The notes under the pieces: model-generated
The model's input: only the letters and a program-made list of their open reading frames with translations
Databases searched by the model: none
What the model was told of the DNA's origin: nothing
DNA from: JAEZHK01 sp040768845
GTDB taxonomy: Bacteria > Bacillota > Clostridia > Christensenellales > Aristaeellaceae
Length of the DNA stretch: 64,000 nucleotides
Direction: 5' to 3'
Assembly (NCBI GenBank): GCA_040768845.1
Contig: JAXGME010000003.1
Location: 1 to 64,000 of the forward strand
Shown here: one piece after another, positions 8,283 through 17,379 of the stretch
How the letters are laid out: every line of letters begins with the position of its first letter
Position numbering within the stretch: position 1 is the first letter of the stretch
Position numbers and translations under genes: made by a program

Positions 8283-9580
8283 ACCACCGGATCGGGCAGG
8301 TCGAACCGGGCAGTCCGGCCGCCCGGGCGGGTCTGCGCGCCGGCGACCGGCTGATCTCCATAGACGGGCAGAACGTGATCGACTTTGTGGACTACCAGGC
8401 GCTTTGCTGCGCGCGAAGGCTGCGCCTCGCGGTGGAGCGCGACGGAGAGCGGATCGATTTCTCGATCAAAAAGGACGAGTACGCGCCGCTGGGGCTGGCC
8501 TTTGACGACGAGTTGACGGGCGGCACCCGCAACTGCTGCAACCACTGCGCTTTCTGCTTTGTGGATCAGCTGCCGTCGGGGGCGCGGCCCACGCTGCACG
8601 TCAAGGACGACGACTGGCGCCTGTCGCTTCTGATGGGCAACTTCGTGACGCTGACCAACGTCGGCGACCGCGAGCTTGAGCGGATCATCGCCCGGCGCGC
8701 CTCGCCGCTGTACATATCGGTGCACGCCACCGATCCGGATCTTCGGATGCGGCTGATGGGCACGCCCCGGGCCCGGACGATCGGCCAACAGCTGGATCGT
8801 CTGGCGAAGGGCGGCATCCGCTTTCACACCCAGGCGGTGGTCTGCCCCGGGCTTAACGACGGCGCGGCGCTGGATCGCACCATCGCCGACCTTTCCGCGC
8901 TGCACCCCGCCGCCCTTACGCTGGCGCTGGTGCCCGTGGGGCTGACGGCGCACCGCGACGGCCTGACACATCTGGCCCCCTTCGGCGCCGAGAGCGCGAA
9001 GCGGCTGCTGGATCAGGTGGACGCGTGGCGCGAACGCCTGAAGGCGCGCCTGGACACCGGGTTTGTGCAGGCGGCGGACGAGTTCTACATCATGGCGGGC
9101 CGCGCCTTTCCGCGGGAGGACGAGTACGAGGGCTATCCGCAGATCGAAAACGGCGTGGGCATGTGCCGGCTGCTGGAGCGGGAGTTTGACGAAGCCTACC
9201 GCGCGGAGGACCGCGCCGCACGGCCCGCGCGGATTGCCATTGCCTGCGGCGTTTCCGTGGCGCCTTTTTTGGAAAAACTGATCCAGGATCACCCGCTTCC
9301 GGGCGCGTCGGTCACGGTGATTCCGGTAAAAAACGGCTATTTTGGGCCGACGGTCACGGTGTCCGGATTGCTGACCGGCGGCGACTTGATCCGCGCCCTC
9401 AAGGGCGTGGCCGCCGACCGAGTGCTGATTACCGAGTGCATGCTGCGGGAGGGCGACGACGTATTTCTGGACGGCATGGCGCTGGACGATGTCAAAAACG
9501 CGCTGGGCCTCGACATCCTGCCGGTGGGCAGGCGGGGAGACCAGCTTTTGTACGCGCTCAAGGGCGCGGTCGCCGGATAA
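8273..9580 (+). CDS. DUF512 family protein with PDZ-like and radical-SAM-like domains
   Basis: A 435-residue protein of unknown reaction. The N-terminus (about 5-60) is a PDZ-like domain (PGSPAARAGLRAGDRL). It is followed by a cysteine cluster (Cys88, Cys89, Cys92, Cys95 in CCNHCAFCF) of the radical-SAM/iron-sulfur type, and then the DUF512 part with VGLTAHR and the C-terminal segment with ITECMLREGDDVFLDG. Either of two nearby ATGs (8273, 8279) could be the start. It overlaps trmN6, and der follows 15 bp later. This gene beside der is a recurring arrangement in Firmicutes as I recall, which hints at a role tied to ribosome or RNA biology, but no function is proven. Confidence 0.85.
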   Translation: MPMNHRIGQVEPGSPAARAGLRAGDRLISIDGQNVIDFVDYQALCCARRLRLAVERDGERIDFSIKKDEYAPLGLAFDDELTGGTRNCCNHCAFCFVDQLPSGARPTLHVKDDDWRLSLLMGNFVTLTNVGDRELERIIARRASPLYISVHATDPDLRMRLMGTPRARTIGQQLDRLAKGGIRFHTQAVVCPGLNDGAALDRTIADLSALHPAALTLALVPVGLTAHRDGLTHLAPFGAESAKRLLDQVDAWRERLKARLDTGFVQAADEFYIMAGRAFPREDEYEGYPQIENGVGMCRLLEREFDEAYRAEDRAARPARIAIACGVSVAPFLEKLIQDHPLPGASVTVIPVKNGYFGPTVTVSGLLTGGDLIRALKGVAADRVLITECMLREGDDVFLDGMALDDVKNALGLDILPVGRRGDQLLYALKGAVAG

Positions 9581-9595
9581 CGGCGGGGAGGGACC

Positions 9596-10921
9596 ATGGC
9601 AAGACCGCTGGTGGCCATCGTAGGCCGGCCCAACGTGGGCAAGTCCACCTTTTTCAACAAAATTGCGGGGCGGCGCATCGCCATCGTGGAGGACACGCCG
9701 GGCGTGACCCGCGACCGCGTGTACGCCGACTGCGAATGGCAGGGCAGAAAATTCACGCTGATCGATACCGGCGGCATCGATCCCGGCTCCACCGATCCGC
9801 TGCTTCGGCAGATGCGGGATCAGGCGGAGATCGCCATCGAAACGTCGGACGCGATCCTGTTCTTCGTGGATGGGCGGCAGGGCCTGACGCCGGACGACGC
9901 GGTCGTGGCCGATATGCTCCGAAAGAGCAAAAAGCCGGTTCTTGTCGTGGTCAACAAGATCGACAGCGTGGCCCAGGAGGGCCATGCCTATGAGTTCTAC
10001 GCGCTGGGCCTGGGCGACCCCATCGCGGTGTCGTCGGTCAATATGATGAATTTCGGCGACCTGCTGGAGGAGCTCATGAAGCTTCTCCCGGACGAGGCGG
10101 GCGAGCCCGGCGAGGACCACCTGGTGCACGTGGCGGTGGTGGGCAAACCCAACGTGGGCAAGTCCTCGCTGGTCAACCGGCTGCTGGGCCAGAAGCGCGT
10201 GATGGTGTCCGACATCGCGGGCACCACCCGGGACGCCATCGACACCCGCTTTACCGACGAGGGCGAGGAGTACGTGCTCATCGACACCGCCGGCATCCGC
10301 AGAAAGCGCGCCATCGAGTACCAGTCGCTGGAGCGGTTCAGCGTGGTGCGCGCGCTGGCCGCCATCGACCGGTCCGACGTGGTGCTGATGCTGATCGACG
10401 CCGCCGAGGGCGTCACCGAACAGGACACCAAGATCGCGGGCTACATCGACGAGCAGGGCAAGCCCGCCATCGTACTGGTCAACAAGTGGGACGCGGTCGA
10501 AAAGGACACCGGCACGCTGGAGGCCTTTACGCGCCAGATCCGCGAGCAGCTCAAGTTCATGGACTACGCGCGCATCCTCTTCGTTTCGGTGCTGACGGGG
10601 CAGCGGATCGACCGGGTGATGCCGATGGTGCGGGCGGTGTACGCCCAGTCCGCCCGGCGCATCACCACCGGCATCCTCAACGATGTCCTGACCGACGCCC
10701 AGAGCGCGCTGGCTCCGCCGTCCATGTCGGGCCGCAGGCTGCGCATCTACTACGGCACCCAGCAGAGTGTGTGCCCGCCGACCTTCGTGCTCTTCGTCAA
10801 CGACAAGACGCTGATGCACTATTCCTATGAGCGATACCTGCACAACCAGTTCCGCAAGGCCTTCGGGTTTGACGGCACGCCCATCCGGTTTGTGCTGCGC
10901 GAGAAGCAGAAAGAGGTCTAG
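9596..10921 (+). CDS. der: Ribosome-assembly GTPase Der (EngA)
   Basis: An essential GTPase with two tandem G domains, needed for 50S subunit maturation. In 441 residues the first domain shows GRPNVGKST (9-17), DTGG and NKID. The second shows GKPNVGKSS (about 183-191), DTAGIRRK and NKWD, and the C-terminal KH-like domain ends the protein. A GGGGAGGG site precedes the ATG. plsY follows 3 bp after the stop, so the two are co-transcribed. Confidence 0.97.
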   Translation: MARPLVAIVGRPNVGKSTFFNKIAGRRIAIVEDTPGVTRDRVYADCEWQGRKFTLIDTGGIDPGSTDPLLRQMRDQAEIAIETSDAILFFVDGRQGLTPDDAVVADMLRKSKKPVLVVVNKIDSVAQEGHAYEFYALGLGDPIAVSSVNMMNFGDLLEELMKLLPDEAGEPGEDHLVHVAVVGKPNVGKSSLVNRLLGQKRVMVSDIAGTTRDAIDTRFTDEGEEYVLIDTAGIRRKRAIEYQSLERFSVVRALAAIDRSDVVLMLIDAAEGVTEQDTKIAGYIDEQGKPAIVLVNKWDAVEKDTGTLEAFTRQIREQLKFMDYARILFVSVLTGQRIDRVMPMVRAVYAQSARRITTGILNDVLTDAQSALAPPSMSGRRLRIYYGTQQSVCPPTFVLFVNDKTLMHYSYERYLHNQFRKAFGFDGTPIRFVLREKQKEV

Positions 10922-10924
10922 CCA

Positions 10925-11554
10925 ATGATGATTGCGCTCAAGTGGGTGATCGTGATCGTCGCGGGGTATCTGATGGGGAATTTCTCCGCGGGGATCACCT
11001 CGGGCATGGCATTTGCCAAGACGGACATTCGCAGGCACGGCAGCAAGTCCACCGGCGCGACCAACGTGCTGCGCACGCTGGGTTGGCTGCCCAGCGTGCT
11101 GACGCTGGCGGGCGACGCGCTGAAGGGCATCCTGGCGGCGCTTCTGGGCAAATGGCTGCTGGGCGAGCTCGGCGCCTACGCGGGCGGCCTCGCCGCCATT
11201 CTGGGCCACAACTGGCCGGTCTTTTACGGCTTCAAGGGCGGAAAGGGCATTGCCACCTCCTTTGGCGTGATCCTGATCGTGGAGCCCTGGTTCGGCTTGG
11301 CAGTCCTGGTCTCCCAGTTCGTCGTGCTGCCGCTGACCGGGTACATGTCGGTGGCATCCATGGCGTCCGCGGTGTGCTATTCGGTGCTGACGCTCGCATT
11401 CCGGTTTGGCAACTGGCCGGAAGCGGGCTTCGCGCTGGCGCTCACGGGCCTCGCGCTCTACACCCACCGGGCGAACATCGCCCGCCTCCGGCGCGGCGAG
11501 GAGCACAAGACCCGCTTCTCCGGCACAAAAAGGTTTAAAAGACCCGACGCGTGA
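10925..11554 (+). CDS. plsY: Acyl-phosphate glycerol-3-phosphate acyltransferase
   Basis: An integral membrane enzyme that moves an acyl group from acyl-phosphate to glycerol-3-phosphate, the first step of phospholipid synthesis. The 209-residue protein has several membrane helices and the three PlsY motifs: GSKSTGATNVLR (about 39-50), a GHNWPVF segment with FKGGKG (about 97-112), and a later hydrophobic loop. Two adjacent ATGs (10925, 10928) are possible starts, preceded by AAAGAGG in the end of der. The tight packing with der suggests one operon. Confidence 0.95.
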   Translation: MMIALKWVIVIVAGYLMGNFSAGITSGMAFAKTDIRRHGSKSTGATNVLRTLGWLPSVLTLAGDALKGILAALLGKWLLGELGAYAGGLAAILGHNWPVFYGFKGGKGIATSFGVILIVEPWFGLAVLVSQFVVLPLTGYMSVASMASAVCYSVLTLAFRFGNWPEAGFALALTGLALYTHRANIARLRRGEEHKTRFSGTKRFKRPDA

Positions 11555-11601
11555 TCCAAAGCCTGAATTTCATTGCGCATAGCCGCAAGGAGGAGGACTT
11601 C

Positions 11602-13122
11602 ATGAAAAAGCGATATCTGATCGGCCTTGACATCGGGACATCGGGCGCCAAATGCATCATCGTGGACGACGAAGGCGCGGTGGTCGCCTCGTCGACGCAG
11701 GAATACCCGCTGTCCACGCCCAAGCCCGGCTGGGCGGAGCAGGACCCCGCCGATTGGTGGGCGGGCATCGTCCGCGGCTGCCAGGCGATCATGAAAAGGT
11801 TCCAGGGCGACGCGCGTGACATCGCGGGCGTCAGCTTTTCCGGCCAGATGCACGGCCTGGTGGCGCTTGACAAAGCCAGAAACGTCATCCGTCCGTCCAT
11901 CCTGTGGTGCGATTCGCGCACCCAGCCCCAGTGCGACTGGATCATCGAAAGGGCCGGCGGCCTGGAGGGCCTGCTCAAGCTGACCAACAACAACATGCTG
12001 CCCGGCTATACCGGCGGCAAGATCGTCTGGCTCCGGGATGAGGAGCCGGAGCAGTTTGAGAAGATGGACAAGTTCGTCTGTCCGAAGGACTACATCCGCT
12101 ACCGGCTGACGGGCGAGCTGGCCACCGAGGTGTCCGACGGCTCCGGCACCGGCTTCTTTGATACGAAGCACCGCAAGTGGTCGGACGAGCTGATCGAAAA
12201 ATGCGGGCTTGACCGGGCAATCTTCCCGACGGCGCTGGAATCCACCGACCGGGCCGGTTATGTGACCCGCGCGGCCGCGGAAGAAACCGGCCTTCCGGAA
12301 GGGCTGCCGGTGTTCGCCGGCGGCGGCGACGCGGTGATCCAGACGACGGGCGCGGGGCTCGTCAAGCCCGGCATCCTGGGCGTGGTGGTGGGCACCGCCG
12401 GCAACGTGGCCATGGGGTTGGACGGCTATTGCGATAACCCCGAGGGCAAACTGCAAATGTTCTGCAACAACGCGCCCCACCTGTGGCACGCGCTGGGCTG
12501 CACGCTGGCCGCCGGCGGATCGCTGCGCTGGTATCGGGACGCGCTGGGCGAGGACGCCGTGCGCACCGCAAAGGAGCTGGGCCGGCACACCTACGCCTAC
12601 ATGGAGGATGCGGCGGTCCGCGATTCCGCGCCGGGCTCGAACGGCGTGGTGTTCTTGCCCTACCTCGCGGGCGAACGCTGCCCCTATTCCGATCCCAATG
12701 CCCGCGGCGTGTTCTACGGGCTGTCGCTGGCCACCTCCCGCGGCGATATTACCCGCTCGGTGATGGAGGGCGTCACCTTCTCCCTCAAGCAGGTGATCGA
12801 TTTGATCGCCGGCCTGGGAAGGACCGAAAAGGTCTACGCCTCCGGCGGCGGCTCCGCCTCTCCGCTGTGGCGGCAGATGATGGCGGACATCTTTGAGCTG
12901 CCGGTCTACACCATGAGCGCGGCCAGCGAGGGCGGCGCCTACGGCGCGATGATGGTCGCCGGCGTCGGCGCCGGGGTGTGGGGCAGCCTTGACGAGGCGA
13001 TCTCCGTGCTCCGGGTCGAAACGGAAACGCTGCCCGATCCCGCTGCGAAAGGTGCCTATGGCGACGCATTTGCCAGGTATTCCGCCCTTTACCACGCGCT
13101 GAAGCCCGTCTACGACATGTAG
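11602..13122 (+). CDS. xylB: Xylulokinase-type sugar kinase
   Basis: A FGGY-family kinase, 506 residues, that probably phosphorylates D-xylulose. The phosphate motif GLDIGTSGAK (about 7-16), the substrate segment SGQMHG followed by WCDSRT, the catalytic Asp in GGGDAVIQTTGAG (about 240-252) and the C-terminal ASGGGSASPLWRQM all match XylB rather than glycerol or rhamnulose kinases. The start follows AAGGAGGAGG. It is 47 bp after plsY and no xylose isomerase is nearby. Sugar specificity is inferred from the family, and another ketose is possible. Confidence 0.85.
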   Translation: MKKRYLIGLDIGTSGAKCIIVDDEGAVVASSTQEYPLSTPKPGWAEQDPADWWAGIVRGCQAIMKRFQGDARDIAGVSFSGQMHGLVALDKARNVIRPSILWCDSRTQPQCDWIIERAGGLEGLLKLTNNNMLPGYTGGKIVWLRDEEPEQFEKMDKFVCPKDYIRYRLTGELATEVSDGSGTGFFDTKHRKWSDELIEKCGLDRAIFPTALESTDRAGYVTRAAAEETGLPEGLPVFAGGGDAVIQTTGAGLVKPGILGVVVGTAGNVAMGLDGYCDNPEGKLQMFCNNAPHLWHALGCTLAAGGSLRWYRDALGEDAVRTAKELGRHTYAYMEDAAVRDSAPGSNGVVFLPYLAGERCPYSDPNARGVFYGLSLATSRGDITRSVMEGVTFSLKQVIDLIAGLGRTEKVYASGGGSASPLWRQMMADIFELPVYTMSAASEGGAYGAMMVAGVGAGVWGSLDEAISVLRVETETLPDPAAKGAYGDAFARYSALYHALKPVYDM

Positions 13123-13160
13123 CGGTCGCTTCGGCGGCGAAACGCCTTCGACATGACCAA

Positions 13161-13199
13161 GCGGGCACAGACGGGTTCTCTCCGCCTGTGCCCGCGTCT
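13161..13199 (+). terminator. Terminator-like hairpin after xylB
   Basis: A stem of GCGGGCACAG/CTGTGCCCGC extended by CGG/CCG, with a short pyrimidine tail (GTCTT). The weak U-tract lowers confidence. Confidence 0.45.
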
Positions 13200-13401
13200 T
13201 CCCCGGAAAAGCGCCCGCGGCCGTCTGGTTTTTCCGGGGGCGCGGCCGGCCGGAAGCGGATTTTACCCAAAATGGCTTTTTTGCCCGCGGGCGCGAAGTA
13301 TAATGAAATTGGTCGGCATTCCGCATCCAGAAGCCGAACCCAGGGGTTTTCCGGTTTTATGGTCGTCGGGTATCAAATTTGAACTCGAACGGAGGTATTC
13401 C

Positions 13402-14031
13402 ATGATGAACAGCACCCGTATCATGACGCTCACATCCCTTTTCATCGCGTTGATCGCCATCCTCAGCTTCACGCCCTTCGGGCTGATCTCGCTGGGCGTC
13501 ATCAACGTGACGATTCTCGCCATTCCGGTGATCATCGGCACCATTTTGCTGGGCCTGAAGCCGGGGCTGGTGCTGGGGCTGGCCTTCGGGCTGATCAGCA
13601 CGATCAGCATGATCACCACGCCCAAATCCCTCCTGGCCACGACGCTGTACGCGGCCAACCCGTTTTTCGCAATCCTGATGTGCATCGTGCCCAGGGTGCT
13701 GATCCCGGTGGTCACGTGGCTTGTGTTTCGGGCGGTATCCGGAAAAACCGCCCGCAGGGCGGCGGCGCTGCCCATCGCGGCGGTGGCGGGGTCGGCCACG
13801 AACACGGTGGTCTACCTGGGGCTCATGCTGCTGTTTTACCGCCTCGTCGGCTTCGGAAATGAAACGGTGAGCGCGGCCCTCGCCACGCGGGATCTCCTGA
13901 GTTTTGACATGCTGTTGAAGTTCGTCGCGGGCCTCACGGCGTCCGCGGGGATCCCTGAGGCGATCGCCGCCGCCGTCCTGACCACGCCCATCGTGATGGC
14001 GCTGTGGAAGATTGATAAAACGCGCGGATAG
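13402..14031 (+). CDS. ECF transporter S component, probably for pantothenate
   Basis: A small membrane protein (209 residues, about six hydrophobic helices) of the ECF substrate-capture type. The N-terminus MTLTSLFIALIAILSFTPFG and the following ITILAIPVIIGTILLGLKPG-like region are typical of S components. coaX, pantothenate kinase, starts 11 bp downstream in what looks like the same operon, so pantothenate is the most likely substrate; that is an inference from context. The shared ECF ATPases and T component are not in this window. The start at 13402 has GGAGG 7 bp upstream, and a TATAAT at 13299-13304 may be the promoter. Confidence 0.75.
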   Translation: MMNSTRIMTLTSLFIALIAILSFTPFGLISLGVINVTILAIPVIIGTILLGLKPGLVLGLAFGLISTISMITTPKSLLATTLYAANPFFAILMCIVPRVLIPVVTWLVFRAVSGKTARRAAALPIAAVAGSATNTVVYLGLMLLFYRLVGFGNETVSAALATRDLLSFDMLLKFVAGLTASAGIPEAIAAAVLTTPIVMALWKIDKTRG

Positions 14032-14042
14032 GAGAGAAACGC

Positions 14043-14813
14043 ATGATTCTGACCCTGGACGTGGGCAACACCAACATCAAGGCGGCGCTCTTTGACGGAG
14101 AGGAAATGGTGACCTACTTCCGGATCTCCACCAACCGCCAGATGTCCTCCGACGAATACGGCATTTTGATGGTAAACCTGTTTGCCCACAACGGCGTCAG
14201 CATGAAGGGCGTGGAGGGCATCATCATGTCGTCGGTGGTCCCCACGGTCAATTTTACGCTGGAGCATATGTGCCGAAACTACTTTGGCATGGAGCCCATG
14301 TGCGTGGGCCCCGGCATCAAAACGGGCATCAACATCAAGTACGACAACCCGCGGGAGCTGGGCGGAGACCGCATCGCCAACGCCGTCGCCGCCCACGCAA
14401 TCTACGGCGGTCCCTGCATCACCATCGACTTCGGCACCGCGACCACCTTCGGCGCACTGAGCGCAAAGGGCGAATTTTTGGGCGGCGCGATCTGCCCGGG
14501 GCTCAAACTGGCGGCAGAGGCGCTGACCGAGCACGCCGCGAAGCTGCCGCGGTTCGAGCTGATCAAGCCCGAGAGCGTCATCGGCCGCAACACCATCACC
14601 AACCTGCAGGCGGGCATCGTATACGGCTACGTGGGGCAGGTGACCTACCTGGTGCGCAAGTTCCGGGAGGAGCTGAAGGCGCCAAGCGCCAAGGTGATCG
14701 CCACCGGTGGGCTGGCGCTGCTCGTCTCGGGCGAAACGGACTCAATCGATGTACTGGATGGCATCCTCACGCTGAAGGGTCTCAGGCTTCTCTACGAGCG
14801 AAACGTCGGCTAA
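14043..14813 (+). CDS. coaX: Type III pantothenate kinase
   Basis: Phosphorylates pantothenate, the first step of coenzyme A synthesis. The 256-residue enzyme carries the ASKHA-fold motifs DVGNTNIK (6-13), ELGGDRIANA (about 104-113) and DFGTATTF (about 130-137) that define CoaX. It starts 11 bp after the PanT-like transporter gene, matching uptake with phosphorylation. Its last 72 bp overlap, in antisense, the end of the convergent DUF3810 gene. Confidence 0.95.
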   Translation: MILTLDVGNTNIKAALFDGEEMVTYFRISTNRQMSSDEYGILMVNLFAHNGVSMKGVEGIIMSSVVPTVNFTLEHMCRNYFGMEPMCVGPGIKTGINIKYDNPRELGGDRIANAVAAHAIYGGPCITIDFGTATTFGALSAKGEFLGGAICPGLKLAAEALTEHAAKLPRFELIKPESVIGRNTITNLQAGIVYGYVGQVTYLVRKFREELKAPSAKVIATGGLALLVSGETDSIDVLDGILTLKGLRLLYERNVG

Positions 14814-15785
14814 GAGAAAGCCCACCATGCCCGCGTAGCTTTGCAGCCCCGCCTTCTGGCCGCCGAGGCGCAAAAACGCCTCCGCCGCGCGGTCCGAGAG
14901 GGCCGCAATGCCCGTAGCCGCGCCGCCCACGTCATCAATCCGGGTGAAATCGTCTCGCACGCCGGCCGAAAACCCCCGGCGGATGTCAAACCATTTGTCC
15001 ATGTCCACGGCGCGCAGCGCGTCCATCGAATAGCTTAGCGCGTAGATCGTGCCCGCGTACTGAAAGCGCGCGTCGCCCGTCATGCAGGCGCGGTAGGCGA
15101 CGAAATTGGCCTCGTCCTCCCGGGCGATGCCGGCGGCGTGGGCCAGTTCGTGGGACGCGAGGAAGGGCAGCGTGAAGGCGGGTTCCTCAGGGCTTACGAT
15201 CGCCTCGCCCGTCCAGGGCAGGTACGCCCCCGCGATCCGGAGCGACCGGAGGATCTGCGGATAGCGCGAGAATTTTGGCTTTTGAAGCGGCCGACTGGTG
15301 ACGCCGATGGACGCCACCGCGTCCCGCGCCATGGAAAGGGTTTCCGCGGGTGAGCCATGGATGAGGGCGGCTTCCCCGCGCAGCGCGTTCGCCTGGGCGG
15401 AAAGGGTCTGGCACAGCTTCATCAGGCGCCAGGTTTCATAGGGCGCGGATGCCTCGGCGGGCGCGCGCACGAGCGGCGTCCAGAGGATGGCGTACGAAAG
15501 GAACGCCAGCGCCAGCGTCAGGGCGGGACCCCGGGGCGCCCTGCGCCGAAGGGCGGACCACAGGGCCAGGAGGATCAGCACCGGCACGCCGGCCAGGATC
15601 AGCACTTCGCCCACCGGCCATTCCGCGAAGGCGGCGGCGCGGGAGGCGAGGGCGGCCAGCGGCAGCGAAACGCGAACGGAAAACCAGGCGGAAAAGCCGG
15701 GCACGAGCGAAAAAACCAGCGAAAGGGTAAGTGCCAGAGCCGTCGTCCAAAGCGCCCTGCGCACATTCGCCACCTCCCGCTCCAT
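14742..15785 (-). CDS. DUF3810 membrane protein with HExxH metalloprotease motif
   Basis: A 347-residue protein. Three hydrophobic segments lie in the first 110 residues, followed by an extracytoplasmic or soluble domain with HELAH (212-216) and a downstream Glu in REDEANFVAY. This is the pattern of gluzincin-type zinc metallopeptidases and is conserved in DUF3810. The substrate is unknown. The start is uncertain: an ATG at 15785 or a GTG 18 bp downstream with a better GGGAGG site. The gene ends inside coaX on the other strand (72 bp overlap). Confidence 0.8.
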   Translation of the reverse strand: MEREVANVRRALWTTALALTLSLVFSLVPGFSAWFSVRVSLPLAALASRAAAFAEWPVGEVLILAGVPVLILLALWSALRRRAPRGPALTLALAFLSYAILWTPLVRAPAEASAPYETWRLMKLCQTLSAQANALRGEAALIHGSPAETLSMARDAVASIGVTSRPLQKPKFSRYPQILRSLRIAGAYLPWTGEAIVSPEEPAFTLPFLASHELAHAAGIAREDEANFVAYRACMTGDARFQYAGTIYALSYSMDALRAVDMDKWFDIRRGFSAGVRDDFTRIDDVGGAATGIAALSDRAAEAFLRLGGQKAGLQSYAGMVGFLLADVSLVEKPETLQREDAIQYID

Positions 15786-15927
15786 TCTATTCGGCTGCTC
15801 CCGGTTCTGATGAAATTATCCCATACGGACACCTACAAAATCAAATGCAATAGATGGAAGCGATGGCGCGAATTTAACACTTTTAGGGTATACTGATGGA
15901 AACGCGACGGCTGAAAGGAAGAGGCGG

Positions 15928-17328
15928 ATGCAGATCAAACTGGACGTCAACCACATGATGAACGATTTCCTGGGCGGCGAGGGATTGGACCGCGCCCAGG
16001 TGGAGAAAATGGCGCCCGCGCTGAGGAAGGCGCACGCGCAGGTAGAGGCCGGCCGCGGCAAGGGCATGCAGGGCTGGATGGACCTGCCCTACGATCAGGC
16101 GGACATCGTGACGCAAATTGAAAAAAAGGCCAGGGCCATCCGCGACACCTTTGACGCCTTCGTGGTGCTGGGCATCGGCGGGTCCGCGCTGGGCCCGGCG
16201 GCGGTGCATCAGGCGCTCAGCCACCTGCGCTACAACGAATTGCCGGACGGCAGGCGCCCCGGCCCCAGGCTCTACATCGAGGACAACATCGACCCAGAGC
16301 GCATGGCGTCGCTGCTGGACGTGATCGACGTGAAGAGGACCTGCTTCAACGTCATCACCAAGTCCGGCGGCACCGCCGAAACGATGAGCCAGTATCTGAT
16401 CGTGCTGGACCTTTTGAAAAAGGCCGTGGGGGAGGACTACCGCCGCAACATCCTCATCACCACTTCCAAAACCAAGGGGTTTCTCATCAAGATCGCCCAG
16501 CGCGAGGGCTACGATACCTTCTACATTCCCGACGGCGTGGGCGGCCGGTTCTCCGAGCTCTCGCCGGTGGGCCTCGTCGCGGCGGCGGTCACGGGCATTG
16601 ACATCCGGGGACTCCTCGCGGGCGCGAAGGCCATGGACGAGCGCTGCAAGACCGACGACATCTGGAAAAACCCGGCGCTTCTTGACGCCGGGCTGATGGT
16701 GCTGGCGATGGAGGCGGGCAGAAATGTATCCGTCATGCTGCCCTACGCCGATTCTCTGAAGCTGATGAGCGACTGGTACGCGCAGCTCTGGGCCGAGAGC
16801 CTGGGAAAGAACGTGACGCTGGACGGCAAGCCCTGCGCCGTGGGGCAGACGCCGGTCAAGGCGCTGGGCGTCACCGATCAGCACTCGCAGCTGCAGCTGT
16901 ACACGGAAGGCCCCTTCGACAAGGTGATCACCTTCCTGAAGGTGGAGCGCTTCCGCAAGGAGACGGCCATTCCCCACGGCTGCGACGACATCGAAACCAT
17001 CGCCTTTCTTGGCGGGAAGACCCACAACCAGCTGATCGAGGCGGAGCGCGCCGGCACCGAGTACGCGCTGTACAAGGCCCGCAGAATGAGCCAGACCATT
17101 ACGCTTCCCGAAGTGAACGCCGAAACGGTCGGGCAGCTTCTGTACTTTTTTGAGCTGGTCACCGCCTACGCCGGCGCGCTGCTCAATATCGACGCCTTCA
17201 ACCAGCCGGGCGTGGAGGAATCGAAGCTCGCCGCCTACGCGGTGCTGGGCTTTGAATCCGAAAAGCACGCCGCCAAGCGCGGAGAGATGGCGGCCCGCCC
17301 GGCGCCCAAGGCGGAATACCTGCTGTAA
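15928..17328 (+). CDS. pgi: Glucose-6-phosphate isomerase
   Basis: Interconverts glucose-6-phosphate and fructose-6-phosphate in glycolysis. The 466-residue product shows the SIS-fold phosphate loop VLGIGGSALGP (about 79-89), KSGGTAETMSQ (about 147-157), the glutamate-bearing GGRFSELSPVG and the His/Gln-rich TDQHSQLQLY, all typical of the shorter bacterial PGI form. An AGGAAGAGG site precedes the ATG. A TATACT at 15889-15894 could be the -10, but no good -35 was found. Confidence 0.96.
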   Translation: MQIKLDVNHMMNDFLGGEGLDRAQVEKMAPALRKAHAQVEAGRGKGMQGWMDLPYDQADIVTQIEKKARAIRDTFDAFVVLGIGGSALGPAAVHQALSHLRYNELPDGRRPGPRLYIEDNIDPERMASLLDVIDVKRTCFNVITKSGGTAETMSQYLIVLDLLKKAVGEDYRRNILITTSKTKGFLIKIAQREGYDTFYIPDGVGGRFSELSPVGLVAAAVTGIDIRGLLAGAKAMDERCKTDDIWKNPALLDAGLMVLAMEAGRNVSVMLPYADSLKLMSDWYAQLWAESLGKNVTLDGKPCAVGQTPVKALGVTDQHSQLQLYTEGPFDKVITFLKVERFRKETAIPHGCDDIETIAFLGGKTHNQLIEAERAGTEYALYKARRMSQTITLPEVNAETVGQLLYFFELVTAYAGALLNIDAFNQPGVEESKLAAYAVLGFESEKHAAKRGEMAARPAPKAEYLL

Positions 17329-17334
17329 GCATCA

Positions 17335-17366
17335 AAAGGGGCGCGCCGCGAAAGCGCGCCCCTTTG
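17335..17366. terminator. Bidirectional terminator between pgi and thiT
   Basis: A perfect 12-bp stem, AAAGGGGCGCGC with GCGCGCCCCTTT, lies between two convergent genes. It has T-runs on both strands. Confidence 0.8.
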
Positions 17367-17379
17367 CCGTCCCTTCGGG

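Noticed and set aside
8216..11506. A very long open frame on the minus strand opposite the DUF512, der and plsY genes
   Set aside because: It is antisense to three well-recognised genes, has no familiar motif and a composition typical of GC-driven frame openness.
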